From assembly GCA_026210745.1 (NCBI GenBank), contig CP110632.1:4711001-4775000 (forward strand): a stretch of DNA of 64,000 nt, given 5' to 3'. This DNA comes from Exobasidium rhododendri (taxonomy: Eukaryota > Basidiomycota > Exobasidiomycetes > Exobasidiales > Exobasidiaceae). The translations under genes and the position numbers were made by a program. Shown one piece after another: positions 1 to 9,855 of this stretch; the stretch's first letter is position 1; each line of letters starts with the position of its first letter. Below the pieces are notes generated by a model. That model was not told the origin of the DNA. It did no database searches and saw only the letters and a list, made by a program, of their open reading frames with translations.

Positions 1-3000
1 TTCCTCGTGAAGGGGGGAGAGCTGCAACAAAGCTTGAAGGAGCAGCACGATCTACCTTCACCTCCTTCGTCCGTCTCTAAAGCGCGGTCCCTACACTCTA
101 ATGGCGATGGTGACGACATGGATGCGAGTAGAACCTCAGAGCTGAACGAACAATACACAGACGAGGCTATGGCTTCGTTGGAGAATCACGCCGTCAATGA
201 ACCTCCCCCTTCACCACCACCCTCAACGCACAGCAGCGAAGATCTACTTTCGTCTATTTTGCCGTCCTATTTCTATCCACAGACAGCCGGTGCTGAATCG
301 ATACCAGGCTCTTCAGTCTCCTCAGACGATGAAGTACCTGGGATTCCAGTATTTGAGCCGACTTGGGAGGAGTTCAAAGACTTCTACACATTCTGTCAGC
401 GTATCGATGAGTGGGGAATGAAGAGTGGAATCGTCAAAATCATTCCACCAAAGGAATGGACAGATTCTCTCCCTCGATTGGATGGAAGACAAGGCAGTAC
501 TAGCTCATCCTCGAAGCAAGCATCATCAGGAGAACGGTACACAGATGCGAATCCACTATCACAAGTTCGGATCAAGAACAGTATCGAGCAGATCTTTACT
601 CCAGCTGGTTCGGGATCGTGGAGACAGAGTAATGTCGTGCATCCGGCAAGAGTAAGCAATGCAAAGCAATGGGCGGACCTCTGTGCAATTGCTGGACAAA
701 GAGGACCTGAACTTAGCCGAATGAAGGATAACGCAAAGCGTGGAGGAGAGGATGCAGCAGAAGAAGATGGAGTGAGAACAAGAAGCGGTCGAGGAAACAA
801 GGCCACCGCTGTCGTGTCGAAGAGTCAAACATCTGCAAAGAGGAAGCGCACGTCGGAAGGGGAGAGGTCAATCGAGGGCAGTGTCAAGGCTGAGCTTGTC
901 GAGGAGTCGAAAGATTCACCGACTGAAGACGCTATGCCCGCGTTGGAGGAAGGCGAAGCAAGCAAAGCGATGACTAACCACAAGACCAAGATAGCCGATC
1001 GGACGACACAGCAGGAGTGGGACGACTTCGACTACGTGCAAGGGTGGTGCAAAGAAACTGGCCAAAATGCTGAACCATCCGACTGGAACCCTAGTGTGTG
1101 CAAAGCTATCGAGTCCGAATACTGGCGAGGTCTCAACTTTGGAAAAGCGCCAATGTACGGCGCTGATCTGAAGGGAACTCTATTCACCTCTGCCACTCGT
1201 CACTGGAATGTGGGCGTTCTGGATAACATCCTTACCCGACTTCGACTGAGAAGGAAGCTCCCCGGCGTCACGACTCCCTACCTTTACTTTGGGATGTGGA
1301 GAGCGACGTTTGCATGGCATGTGGAAGATATGGATTTGTATTCGATCAACTACGTCCACTTTGGTGCTCCCAAGCAATGGTACTCTATTCGACAAAGCGA
1401 TCGGCAGCGCTTTGAATTGGCCATGGCAGGCGCCTTCCCTGGAGACTCATCCCGTTGCAAGCATTTTATGCGACACAAATCTTACTTGGCTTCCCCTGCC
1501 TTTCTGGCCTCTGCTGCGGGTGTGAAACCGCTTCGACTTGTTCAGAAGGCGCAAGAATTCGTCATCACCTATCCTTACGGTTATCATAGTGGGTTCAATC
1601 TCGGCTACAACTGCGCAGAAAGTGTGAATTTCGCCTTGGAAAGCTGGCTGGACATAGGACGTAAGGCAGGCTATTGCGATTGCGCCAACGACAGTGTCAA
1701 GATGGATGTTGATGCTATGATCGAAGAGAGCAAGGAGATGGAAGAATTGGACAGGAAGAAGGAGGAGAGGGAAAGGAAGAAGGAATCAGACGAGAAAGTG
1801 CTCAAATCAGAGGAGGAACGGCAGGAGTTGAGAAGAGCGAGGGAACGTGAGAGGCGCAGAATCAGAAAGGAGGAGCAGGCGAGATTGGAAGCACTGGGAA
1901 TCTATGCTCCTTCCTCGCAAGAGATATCCGGGGAGGGCGCAGTCGACCCTACCGCACATGTCGCCAAGAAGGCCAAGGTACAAGGCTCGGTCTGCATCTT
2001 CTGCCCGTCTGTGCTAGAGGAAGACCTGGTGGTGGTGCCATACACTACAGAGGAACTCGACAAGAACAGCAAGAGATCGACACGAAGAGCACACCGTATC
2101 TGTGCCTCCTTTGTGCCTGAGACGTGGATCGGTGCGAACTCGAACTGGAAGAAAGGCAATCACGAGCCAGAGGAGATCGTCATGGGCTTTGAAGGTATTG
2201 CAAAGGCGAGATGGTCGCTGAAATGCCAAAATTGCGTAGATCCAAGCATGTCGAAGAAAGGGGCAAAGGTGCAGTGTACGTATGGAAAGTGCTTTCGAAC
2301 GAGTCATGTCAGTTGTGCGCTACAAATTGCGTCGGGCTGGATGCTGGACGTTCTGACTGACAACAAGGAGGCAGACGAATTGGAGGGCAAGGGCAGAGCT
2401 ACGAAAAAGGACGGTGGGGGAAAGCAAGGTTCGATGGAGAAGGACGAGGTGGCGCCTTCTTCCACGTCGAATCGTGAGGAAGGTGATGATGAAGGAGGTG
2501 AAGAAGAGACGAGGATCGTCATACTGTGCAAGAGCCACAATCCACGCGAAAAGGAGAGAGAAGCACGAAGGAAGATCGAAGTAATGCGTCGATGTATCAC
2601 CAAGATCATCGTAGGTCAGGCCGTCAAGGTTCGAACGAGCTCTGGCCTGTGGGAGACTAGGCTTCGAGGAATAGTCTGGCCAGAGGCCGAGAGTGGCGAA
2701 GGAGAGATCGTCGTGGAAGATGAACAGAGAATCAAGTGGACCAAAATCTTGTTCGATCCGGAAGTAGTGAAGAAGGCGGAAGAGGAGCAGTATGAACAAG
2801 AAGAAGAAATCAGACAGAAGGAAGAAGCTGTCGCAGAAAAGGCAGAGGAAGCAGTCTCCTTTGCCGCTGCGAAGAAAGAGGACATGCCTGAGAAGAAAAA
2901 GAAAGACCCTCAGCCGTTGACTGCTGAGGAGGAGGCACGACTGCAAATGAAAGCGGAAGCGGCAGAACAGAAAAGCCTAGCCAAGGCGGCTGAAGTCGAA

Positions 3001-3951
3001 GCAAAGGAGGCAAGTCGACGGATAAAGGAAGAAGGGAAGAGGGCGAAAGAGGCGATCAAGGTCAAGAAGTCGGAAGAGAAGGCGGCAAAAGCCGTGCAAA
3101 GAGAGGAGAAGGTCAAAGCAAAGGAGCAGAGAAAAGCAGCAAAGGAGGAAAAGGTCGCCATCAAGAGAGCGAAGGCGGAAGGAAGTGAAGCGAGGAAGGC
3201 GGCTTTGGACGGACAGCGCAGTGAGCTCACCGTTGCCCATGGTCCAGCTCCTGCCGTGCACGACTACAGCTACATTCGAGACTGGCAACCTCAGGCACGA
3301 CAATTTAGCTCTTTGCCTCGACCCAATCTACCTCAACAAGCCAACGAGCTCACCAACAGACAATTGCCTCCTTTGTGGCAAGACGCAGCTGCTGGAAATA
3401 CGGGAGCGTCGTTTTCTGGTTTGGCAAGTCTAGCTTCGACTGCCGGAGGCTATCCCGCTCATCTGGCCACTCTACAAAATCGAACGCAGCAGTCACTCTC
3501 CTCGTATCATCTCGCGCCATTGCAGCACCAGCAGCAGCAGCCTTCTCGGACATTGACTTGTCTGCCCAATAATCAGTATGCCTCTCAGTATCTGCCTCCT
3601 CAAGCATCCCGTCCTGGCTATTCCTACTATCAACCGACGCCGCAACAGCTTGCACACGCACCTCTACATGCGCCTTATCATTCGCAGCTGTATCATCAAA
3701 GTAATCAGTCGAAGTATTCCTGGCCAAGTCGTTACGACCGTCACGATCAAGAATTCGCCGACGCAGGTCAAACTTTTCCTAGCTCTGCTGGCATGCGACA
3801 GCCCCTCTCTCAAAACGATGGGCATCGACAGATACCCGCTTCTCTACCTCGACCAGCCGTGCCGTCACAATACAATTACAAAGCAAGCGAGCAGAGCCGT
3901 ACCGCCTGTCACCAACACCCATCGAACCAAAGCCCATCGGAAACGTCATAG
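1..3951 (+). CDS. KDM4-type JmjN/JmjC histone demethylase with extended PHD finger (5' partial)
   Basis: Probable nuclear Fe(II)/2-oxoglutarate-dependent histone lysine demethylase of the KDM4/JHDM3 family. The frame is open from the first base to the stop at 3951, so the true start may lie outside the window; the first internal ATG is at 118. Counting residues from base 1, a JmjN motif (VFEPTWEEFKDF onward) covers about 116-156 and JmjC about 380-560. The iron ligands are visible as HVE (His440, Glu442) and the distal His529 in YGYHSGFNLGYNCAE. A Cys/His-rich extended PHD-like region follows (about 664-845), as in animal KDM4A-C, whereas yeast Rph1/Gis1 carry C2H2 fingers. Two Lys/Glu-rich coiled-coil stretches and a Gln/Pro/Tyr-rich tail complete it. 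No intron is needed in about 1,317 codons. The family assignment is firm; substrate (H3K9 or H3K36) is inference. Confidence 0.9.
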   Translation, partial: FLVKGGELQQSLKEQHDLPSPPSSVSKARSLHSNGDGDDMDASRTSELNEQYTDEAMASLENHAVNEPPPSPPPSTHSSEDLLSSILPSYFYPQTAGAESIPGSSVSSDDEVPGIPVFEPTWEEFKDFYTFCQRIDEWGMKSGIVKIIPPKEWTDSLPRLDGRQGSTSSSSKQASSGERYTDANPLSQVRIKNSIEQIFTPAGSGSWRQSNVVHPARVSNAKQWADLCAIAGQRGPELSRMKDNAKRGGEDAAEEDGVRTRSGRGNKATAVVSKSQTSAKRKRTSEGERSIEGSVKAELVEESKDSPTEDAMPALEEGEASKAMTNHKTKIADRTTQQEWDDFDYVQGWCKETGQNAEPSDWNPSVCKAIESEYWRGLNFGKAPMYGADLKGTLFTSATRHWNVGVLDNILTRLRLRRKLPGVTTPYLYFGMWRATFAWHVEDMDLYSINYVHFGAPKQWYSIRQSDRQRFELAMAGAFPGDSSRCKHFMRHKSYLASPAFLASAAGVKPLRLVQKAQEFVITYPYGYHSGFNLGYNCAESVNFALESWLDIGRKAGYCDCANDSVKMDVDAMIEESKEMEELDRKKEERERKKESDEKVLKSEEERQELRRARERERRRIRKEEQARLEALGIYAPSSQEISGEGAVDPTAHVAKKAKVQGSVCIFCPSVLEEDLVVVPYTTEELDKNSKRSTRRAHRICASFVPETWIGANSNWKKGNHEPEEIVMGFEGIAKARWSLKCQNCVDPSMSKKGAKVQCTYGKCFRTSHVSCALQIASGWMLDVLTDNKEADELEGKGRATKKDGGGKQGSMEKDEVAPSSTSNREEGDDEGGEEETRIVILCKSHNPREKEREARRKIEVMRRCITKIIVGQAVKVRTSSGLWETRLRGIVWPEAESGEGEIVVEDEQRIKWTKILFDPEVVKKAEEEQYEQEEEIRQKEEAVAEKAEEAVSFAAAKKEDMPEKKKKDPQPLTAEEEARLQMKAEAAEQKSLAKAAEVEAKEASRRIKEEGKRAKEAIKVKKSEEKAAKAVQREEKVKAKEQRKAAKEEKVAIKRAKAEGSEARKAALDGQRSELTVAHGPAPAVHDYSYIRDWQPQARQFSSLPRPNLPQQANELTNRQLPPLWQDAAAGNTGASFSGLASLASTAGGYPAHLATLQNRTQQSLSSYHLAPLQHQQQQPSRTLTCLPNNQYASQYLPPQASRPGYSYYQPTPQQLAHAPLHAPYHSQLYHQSNQSKYSWPSRYDRHDQEFADAGQTFPSSAGMRQPLSQNDGHRQIPASLPRPAVPSQYNYKASEQSRTACHQHPSNQSPSETS

Positions 3952-4231
3952 TCAAGAGCACAGGGCCGCAACCCTTCCCAGCACGTCCGTCCACACACTG
4001 TATATTAGTACCGCTCTGACTCTCAATCAATCATTCCCCACGAAGGCAGGCCGCACTTGAGCGTCACTTCAAGAAACAGAAGTTGTCCTGTAGCCTAGAG
4101 CCTGTGTTTGTTTGTTAATGTCTGACACGTGTTTTCCCAATTCACAATTTTGATTCTGCGACTCTACTCTCTCGTACACACTCCTCCTTCTTCCTCAGCA
4201 TCGGCCCATTTATAATACTAAATTTGCCGTC

Positions 4232-5151
4232 ATGTCACTGACCAACTTAGACAGGCGCCGGGCGAATCCACCAGTCACCACTCCTCCATCATACTCCACT
4301 GCAAGTGCCTCTTCCTCGTCAAGAGGAAAAGCAATTCGATCTGATCTCCAATCTGCTCGACCAATCTTTGTACAAACAGGTCTCGTTTCTCAAGCGAGTG
4401 GAAGCGCCTATTACGAGTCGGATTCGATAAAAGTAGCATGTGCCATTTACGGACCGAAGCAGATCAAGAGCAAGACATATTCAAATGAAGCAGAATTGAA
4501 CGTGGATGTGAGATTCGCGAGTTTTGCGACAAAGAGGAGAAAACGGTCAGGAAAGGTGAGTCTCCTCTCCCACGAGAAGATTTTGCGAAGAAGAGGAAGG
4601 GGAGCAATCTAATTGAATCTAAGCTAATGCTATCCTTCGTGTAGGATACGGAATCTAATTCAGTAGGCGATGCAGTCAGGTCCGCTCTGTTGCCTTCACT
4701 AAGACTTGACTTACTTCCAAAAGCTTCTATTGATGTCTTTATCACCATTCTGGAAGTTGCTGCAAGTCGCGGAAAGGGAGAAGGCCAAGATGATGAAGCA
4801 TGTACAGCAGCAGCAGCTACAGTCGCTAGTTGTGCATTAGCAGATGCAGGAATCGAGATGTGGGGCCTGGTGATAGGGGTCAATGCCATCATCTCCGTGC
4901 AAGGGCAACTTATCGTAGATCCAATACACTCAGAAGCAGATGAAGGTACTCGATCAGCCATGTCGCTATGGAGTATGCCAGCGTTGGGCACAGTGACAGC
5001 AATAGAGCAATGGGGTGAAATGAGCCTGGAAGAAGTCGAGACAATCATGCAGTCACTGCAAGCTGCCTCCACCTCAATGCACTACACAGTAGCGAAAGCT
5101 CTCAAGGACAGCTATCTGCTCAGAGAACAAAATGCGACGAAAAAGCAGTAA
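4232..5151 (+). CDS. MTR3: Exosome RNase PH-like subunit MTR3
   Basis: Two exons, 4232-4555 and 4645-5151, giving 276 aa. The intron has donor GTGAGT, a CTAATG branch-like site and acceptor GTAG, and both exons join at a codon boundary. The N-terminal part carries the RNase PH fold signature of EXOSC6/Mtr3: RPIFVQTGLVSQASGSAYYE, then KVACAIYGPKQ. The second exon continues with the typical alanine-rich helix (TVASCALADAGIEMWG). Mtr3 is a structural, catalytically inactive member of the six-subunit PH-like ring of the RNA exosome (nucleus and cytoplasm). RRP46 or RRP41 are alternatives, but the GSAYYE context and the lack of a convincing phosphate-binding Arg motif favour Mtr3. It lies 280 bp downstream of the demethylase on the same strand. 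Confidence 0.82.
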
Positions 5152-5240
5152 ATGTCGATGATATGTGACAAGAATGTTGATGATCCACTCTCTTCCCTAT
5201 GTAATACTAATGTACAATGCAGTAAACTTCCTTTTGTTCC

Positions 5241-6059
5241 TCACGATACCGTGTCCATAGCTTCGAGCTCGTCCTTCATCTCCGGGAAGGCCGCCTCTAT
5301 CTTTGCTCTCAATCGGCTTCTATATCGCTGAGAAGCACAAAAGATCTGACTGATTAGCTTGTAGAGTGATACAATGAACAAGAAGCCAGGAAGCCACTCA
5401 CGTCAAGATTATTCGCCTGCCCTCTCATCTGCTGATTATCACCTATCAGGCGATTCGTGAACGAACGGGTGTGAATGTCTGGATTCCGACCCTGGTCAAT
5501 CATTCCCATGACATCTTCTGGAACCATCTGAGTGAGGTCAGGCAAATTTGTAGCGTCTTGAATGGCCTGAAGGGAGTCCATTGTCTCGTTGCTTCATAGT
5601 GTAGTAGCAGTAGTGGTAGCAGTCTGTGTGAACAAACCCGATCTTGAATAGCGATTTGTGCTCTTCTGCCACTCACATCTTCATTCTGACGATCTCCTCA
5701 TCGCCAGGCTGCACATCTCCAGCACACATGGCAAGCTGCATTAGATCGTCTATACCGATCTGGATTCTCTCTTCAAGCACTTGTCGAGCAATCTCTGCCT
5801 TGTCTTGCACAACACCGGCGGACACCCCCACGCCCGCATTCGCTGCTGATGGTGGTACATCTGCATGAGCATCTATCGCATCGCCTGTTGCGTTTGCTCT
5901 AGATCGATCGGAAGGAGATCCTGTATGCCCATTGCCTTGCTTTCCGCCTCCTCCAGTGAGATTAGTAGCGGCCTGACTAGACCCTGCTTCAGGACCGGCG
6001 GGCTCGGGCGAAGGCGATGGTGATGTTGGTGTCCTCGCACGGGACAGGAAGTTCGACAT
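5241..6059 (-). CDS. MED10: Mediator complex subunit 10
   Basis: Three exons on the minus strand, 6059-5677, 5591-5402 and 5327-5241, encoding 219 aa. The first 75 or so residues are Ser/Pro/Gly-rich and disordered; the Med10 domain then runs to the end. Diagnostic is MVPEDVMGMIDQGRNPDIHT, matching the conserved Med10 block (P-x-E-V-x-x-x-I-D-x-G-R-N-P-D), preceded by the heptad helix ARQVLEERIQIGIDDL. The two introns (85 and 74 nt) have GTGAGT donors, and the final 29-codon exon completes the C-terminal helix (AKIEAAFPEMKDELEAM). Med10 (Nut2) sits in the middle module of Mediator and links activators to RNA polymerase II. The start ATG is the only one giving a complete helix. Its 3' end converges on MTR3, about 90 bp apart. 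Confidence 0.9.
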
Positions 6060-6885
6060 TGACCGAGCCAGAGATCCTGCCTAATCTACGAGACCTTGAT
6101 AGTTGGAAGGGTAAAAGATGATAGAGGCGCCGTGCCCCGATCTAGAAGGGAAAGTTGCCGATGTAACTAGACGCGCACGGCTTTTGCCTAGCTTCCCTCT
6201 ACGCGCCAAGTAGACAACAAAAAGCAAGATTTCTGAGATTTCAGATACGCACAAGGGCTACAATATTTATTTGAAATTCGAGGCTTCAGACAAATTTCAG
6301 GGCATAGGTACTATCGATAAATGTCATGTCAGCGCGGCGGTAGCAATTAGCGACGTCACTGTCTCGTCTCCCAAGTGGTACATTTAGGAACGCAGACCCG
6401 AGTCGATTGTAGTCCGACTTAATGTATTACTTATAAAAGTGAATGGCGTCTCCTGTGTCGACGGCCCAGTTGACAGGCGCTAAAAGGGAGCGGCAGACTG
6501 GATTACAAATCTCCAAAAGGATCGAGGTATGCTATTTGCGGGGCCATCTACGAAGGAAATTTGGCCCATTACCAAAGCGACCGAGCAATGAGATGAGGAA
6601 ATCGTGCTAAAGGGATTCAGTGGATATGCAGGAGAAGAAGAGTGTGAATCTTGTCAAAACAACGGATAGATCGTAGGGGTCAATGACAACGGCATGAAAG
6701 CGGTGCATTGAGCCGCTGGTCCAAAGCCTGAGAGAGAAAAAGAGATGTGCCCATCATGTAATGACGTTGGTGTTGTAAACATCATATAAGGTCGGGTACA
6801 TTTCCACCCCTTCAACAGAGTTCTGTAAAAGCAATTGCCCACCTTTCTCACCCACTTCCCTTGCTATTGGTCGGGCTTCCTCATC
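6060..6885. other. Intergenic promoter region, MED10 / b561 gene
   Basis: An 826-bp spacer between the divergent MED10 and b561-like genes. It has no open frame with coding character and no RNA gene that I can see; it is presumably promoter sequence for both genes. Confidence 0.6.
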
Positions 6886-7674
6886 ATGCATTTTCCATCT
6901 ATCGTAGCAATTACCGCTGCGTTGGCAGCTGGTTCAGCGATGGCACAGGACGGAGGCGGCGAAGACATGCCGCTGGACCTTAGCAGTAATACTTACAACC
7001 GAATCGTCTTGGTGCATTTGCTGTTCGTTATCATGGCATGGCTCATTCTCGCACCTGCTGCCATCTTAGTTTCGCGATACGGTCGAACACTGTTCAAATG
7101 GTACCCGCACCACCGTAACCTTCAAATCGGAACCTTGGTCTTCTTCATTATTGGATTTGGGCTCGGGATTGAGGCAGCCACTCCAGCTCCTCTCGGTGAA
7201 CAGACCCATTATCAAGTCGGTGTCGCTATCTTCATCATCGTCTGGTTCCAAGCAGCCCTTGGTCTCGTCGCTCACAGAATCTCTGGACGTCGATGGATTG
7301 GATTGATCCATGCGCCAGTCGGTCTGATCTTGTTCGGACTTGCTGTATGGAACATGGAAACCGGCTTCTCTCTTTGGACTGCAAAGGGCTACGATTCTGG
7401 ACGAGCGCCAATGATAGTCGTCTATGCTTGGATGGGACTTCTCGTCCTCGCATACATCATCGGCTTTGCGTTCTTGCCAAGAGAGATCAAGCAGAACCGC
7501 GAATGGAACAACAACAAGTCATTGAACGAAAAGGACGGTCAGCCAATGATCAGCACCACTTCAACCCATTCACATGGAGCGGCACACTCAGACGGAGCGG
7601 TGGCAGCAGCGCCACCGATCGATGGAAGTCACTTGGAAAGTGGCAGGGAAACCAACAGCAATTCTTTCTCATGA
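6886..7674 (+). CDS. Cytochrome b561-domain membrane protein with signal peptide
   Basis: A single exon of 262 aa. The ATG at 6886 is chosen over the in-frame ATG at 6835 because it opens a clean signal peptide (MHFPSIVAITAALAAGSAMA). About five transmembrane helices follow in b561 arrangement. Four histidines stand where the haem ligands of the eukaryotic b561/ferric-reductase family are expected: LVHLLF, PHHRNL, LVAHR and LIHAPVG. No DOMON domain precedes them, so it looks like the stand-alone secretory-pathway form found in many fungi. The likely role is trans-membrane electron transfer (ferric or ascorbate-type reduction). The C-terminal 55 residues are cytosolic, Ser/His-rich and disordered. 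Its 3' end converges with the ZZ-finger gene. Confidence 0.78.
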   Translation: MHFPSIVAITAALAAGSAMAQDGGGEDMPLDLSSNTYNRIVLVHLLFVIMAWLILAPAAILVSRYGRTLFKWYPHHRNLQIGTLVFFIIGFGLGIEAATPAPLGEQTHYQVGVAIFIIVWFQAALGLVAHRISGRRWIGLIHAPVGLILFGLAVWNMETGFSLWTAKGYDSGRAPMIVVYAWMGLLVLAYIIGFAFLPREIKQNREWNNNKSLNEKDGQPMISTTSTHSHGAAHSDGAVAAAPPIDGSHLESGRETNSNSFS

Positions 7675-7859
7675 TCAATCTTGTTGCATTGCTTTGCTAA
7701 TTAGATGAGGACTCTTGTGTACGATTAGCATTCCCTACGCTGTGCAATGATAGAAAGTAATGACAAATGAATTTGTAACAGCGGCTTTGATGTCGTCAGG
7801 CGGAGTCTAAGTCCGGTGTGTACCCTCGGTGAAAGCGAATGTGATGGTGTTGGTGGTAT

Positions 7860-9317
7860 TTACTGGATGACGATCCGAAGGACTTGCTCTCGTGCGATAC
7901 AGGGCTTTCCTACTATGCCTTCCAACGACAGATCTCGTCGTGCTTCGTCACTCCCGTCCCACGCTCCCGCAGCCTGACTCAAGAGGCCAGTGTGAGAAAA
8001 CTTCGCTCTAGGCCTCTGTGCAGGATGCGGCTCGGCATCTTCATTATACCCTGTGTGCTGCTTTAGGCCAGCTGTCGGAAAGTGGCCCCACTTCTCATTC
8101 TCGTTGTTGGAGATATTCCATGGTCGCGATTGTGTGTACAGGTAGCGTCTTTCAAGCAATGCATCCTCGTCTTCTGCGTCGTTGCCTTCTTCGTCGACAT
8201 CCTGTACCCCATCTTCAGCGCCTGATCGCTCCATCGGCAGGTCGTCGACTACTTTGACGAGACCGTCTACTGCCTTTCTTGCCTCTTCCTTTCGAACGGT
8301 CTCAAGGTGTCGAAGATTGTCCCACCAGCCTGTGCCAGTCTCTCCTACGAAGGCATCCCTCTTCGGGGAAGCAGCGCCGGTGGGCGTCTTTGCCCCTTCT
8401 GCAGCGTCGTTCATCGTGCTGATCGTCTCTGCTACTCCTGTGCAGAGATGTCTTGGCATCTTATACTTTATCAGTGGGTGTGTGGCCGGGTGGCAATTTA
8501 TCGGCAGCGCTTCGCAGTCTTGACAGAAGGATACGAGTGAAAATCGACAGAGAATAGAAGCACAATCGTACCTTGCTCCTATTATTGTTCCACCACAACT
8601 GTGACACTTGACATCCATGTGAATGACTGGAGTATCATCGATGATGCCATTGCTTGATCTTATATCAATCTTCCCTCCCTTTGCGTTAAAGGATGCCTTG
8701 CTCTGCAGTTTGAAGACATCAAAGCTCGACGATACCCTGATGAAAGTATGCACTGGATGAACTTCGCTCTCTGCTGTAATTTCGAAGCATTCCTCGCAGA
8801 CGTTCCAGCATGGACATTCATGACACATCCATCGAATCCCTCTGATTTCCTCCGAGCACAATTGACAGTTGACACCGTGTCGCAAGGTGGGCTCCCTCTT
8901 TGGTCTATTTCCAAGTGCCGGCGTTGAGTTCCTCTCTAACGGAAAGAAAGCATGGTCATATCCATTGCTACTAACGGCACTCAATTCGCTCACGCCACTC
9001 TCGCTTTGTGTGCTCGGCGTGGTGCTACAAGTAACATGCCTCCATTCATCTAGGACATTGGCATCGTATGACTTTGACGTTGAGCTCATTTGTTGTTGCA
9101 AGAGAGGTGACGAGGTCGATGATGTCGCCGAGGGAAGGTGCTGATGTTGCTTTTCAGCATTGTGATGATCATTGCTCAATAGACTGACGGAATCGCTGCC
9201 GGAAGAGAGCAAGTCCCACTCCTCGTCGAGCTCCATGCTCATGATCCCCTCAGTGACGGATAGAGGGGAGCCATTTCTCTGTTGCGTCCATGATTGCATG
9301 ATGTAGCGGTGTATCAC
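7860..9317 (-). CDS. Two-ZZ-type zinc finger protein, candidate autophagy-receptor-like
   Basis: An open frame of 485 aa; starts at residues 1, 7, 26 or 28 are all possible. The first ZZ-type zinc finger (about 147-192) has paired CxxC motifs (CQLC, CHEC, CEEC) and the closing H-x3-H (HPVHTF). A second ZZ-like finger (about 234-287) begins CHSC and ends CQDC...HPATHPL, but its middle cysteines are spaced C-x4-C-x7-C instead of C-x2-C-x5-C. N-terminal to these lie two acidic W-x-x-[LV] motifs, EEWDLL (32-37) and DEWRHV (90-95), that look like Atg8-interacting (LIR/AIM) motifs. Tandem ZZ fingers plus AIMs recall NBR1-type selective autophagy receptors; the NBR1 FW domain is not seen. Receptor function is inference. 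An intron inside the second finger (possible donor GTACGA) was considered but breaks the frame. Confidence 0.7.
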   Translation of the reverse strand: MIHRYIMQSWTQQRNGSPLSVTEGIMSMELDEEWDLLSSGSDSVSLLSNDHHNAEKQHQHLPSATSSTSSPLLQQQMSSTSKSYDANVLDEWRHVTCSTTPSTQSESGVSELSAVSSNGYDHAFFPLERNSTPALGNRPKREPTLRHGVNCQLCSEEIRGIRWMCHECPCWNVCEECFEITAESEVHPVHTFIRVSSSFDVFKLQSKASFNAKGGKIDIRSSNGIIDDTPVIHMDVKCHSCGGTIIGARYDCASILCRFSLVSFCQDCEALPINCHPATHPLIKYKMPRHLCTGVAETISTMNDAAEGAKTPTGAASPKRDAFVGETGTGWWDNLRHLETVRKEEARKAVDGLVKVVDDLPMERSGAEDGVQDVDEEGNDAEDEDALLERRYLYTQSRPWNISNNENEKWGHFPTAGLKQHTGYNEDAEPHPAQRPRAKFSHTGLLSQAAGAWDGSDEARRDLSLEGIVGKPCIAREQVLRIVIQ

Positions 9318-9855
9318 AGATCACGGAGATATGATCGTATCTGAGGTTCAGACAGTAGGCAGTCCCACAGACTACACCGCAGGTATGAATACTATGAAGC
9401 TAAGGCGGAAGCATGACTCGAGCTGCGATTCCCTATAATCCGTGCGCTCAGCTTCTCCTAGATAGCATTAGGACTCACACCTCTTTTGATGTACTCCTGC
9501 TCAGGCCAGCCTCTCGATAATATACAATCAAAAAATAAATTGTGTTAGGCAAAATTGAGTTCGAATACCACAAGCAACCTTAACATTAAAAATCCCAGAT
9601 CCAAGACTATCGGACCCACACTGATATTGGTATATATAAAGCAGCCTTAAATCTATTATTTAGCACTTGCGTTACCCCAGACATCTTGACGACTCTAGGC
9701 CTCGAATATGTCATGGCAATAATAGTCTTATTTCCTCTGCTTTTCAAACTTTCACTATACGAAAATGGGCTCCCACAAAAGTTGCACTGCTCTCTCATCG
9801 CCACGCAAAGGAACCTATAAAATTGAAAGACTCATAAGATTTTGTTTACGATTGT
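9318..9855. other. Intergenic, no gene seen
   Basis: A 538-bp spacer upstream of the ZZ gene and downstream of the aldehyde dehydrogenase, AT-rich around 9520-9660. A box-B-like TTCGAAT at about 9560 has no matching T-stem, so no tRNA is called. Confidence 0.55.

Noticed and set aside
2320-2946. 208-aa open frame antisense to the demethylase
   Set aside because: Leu/Phe-rich shadow of the Lys/Glu-rich coding strand; no motif, no splice partner.
9540-9575. B-box-like TTCGAAT
   Set aside because: The flanking bases cannot form a 5-bp T-stem and there is no upstream D-arm.
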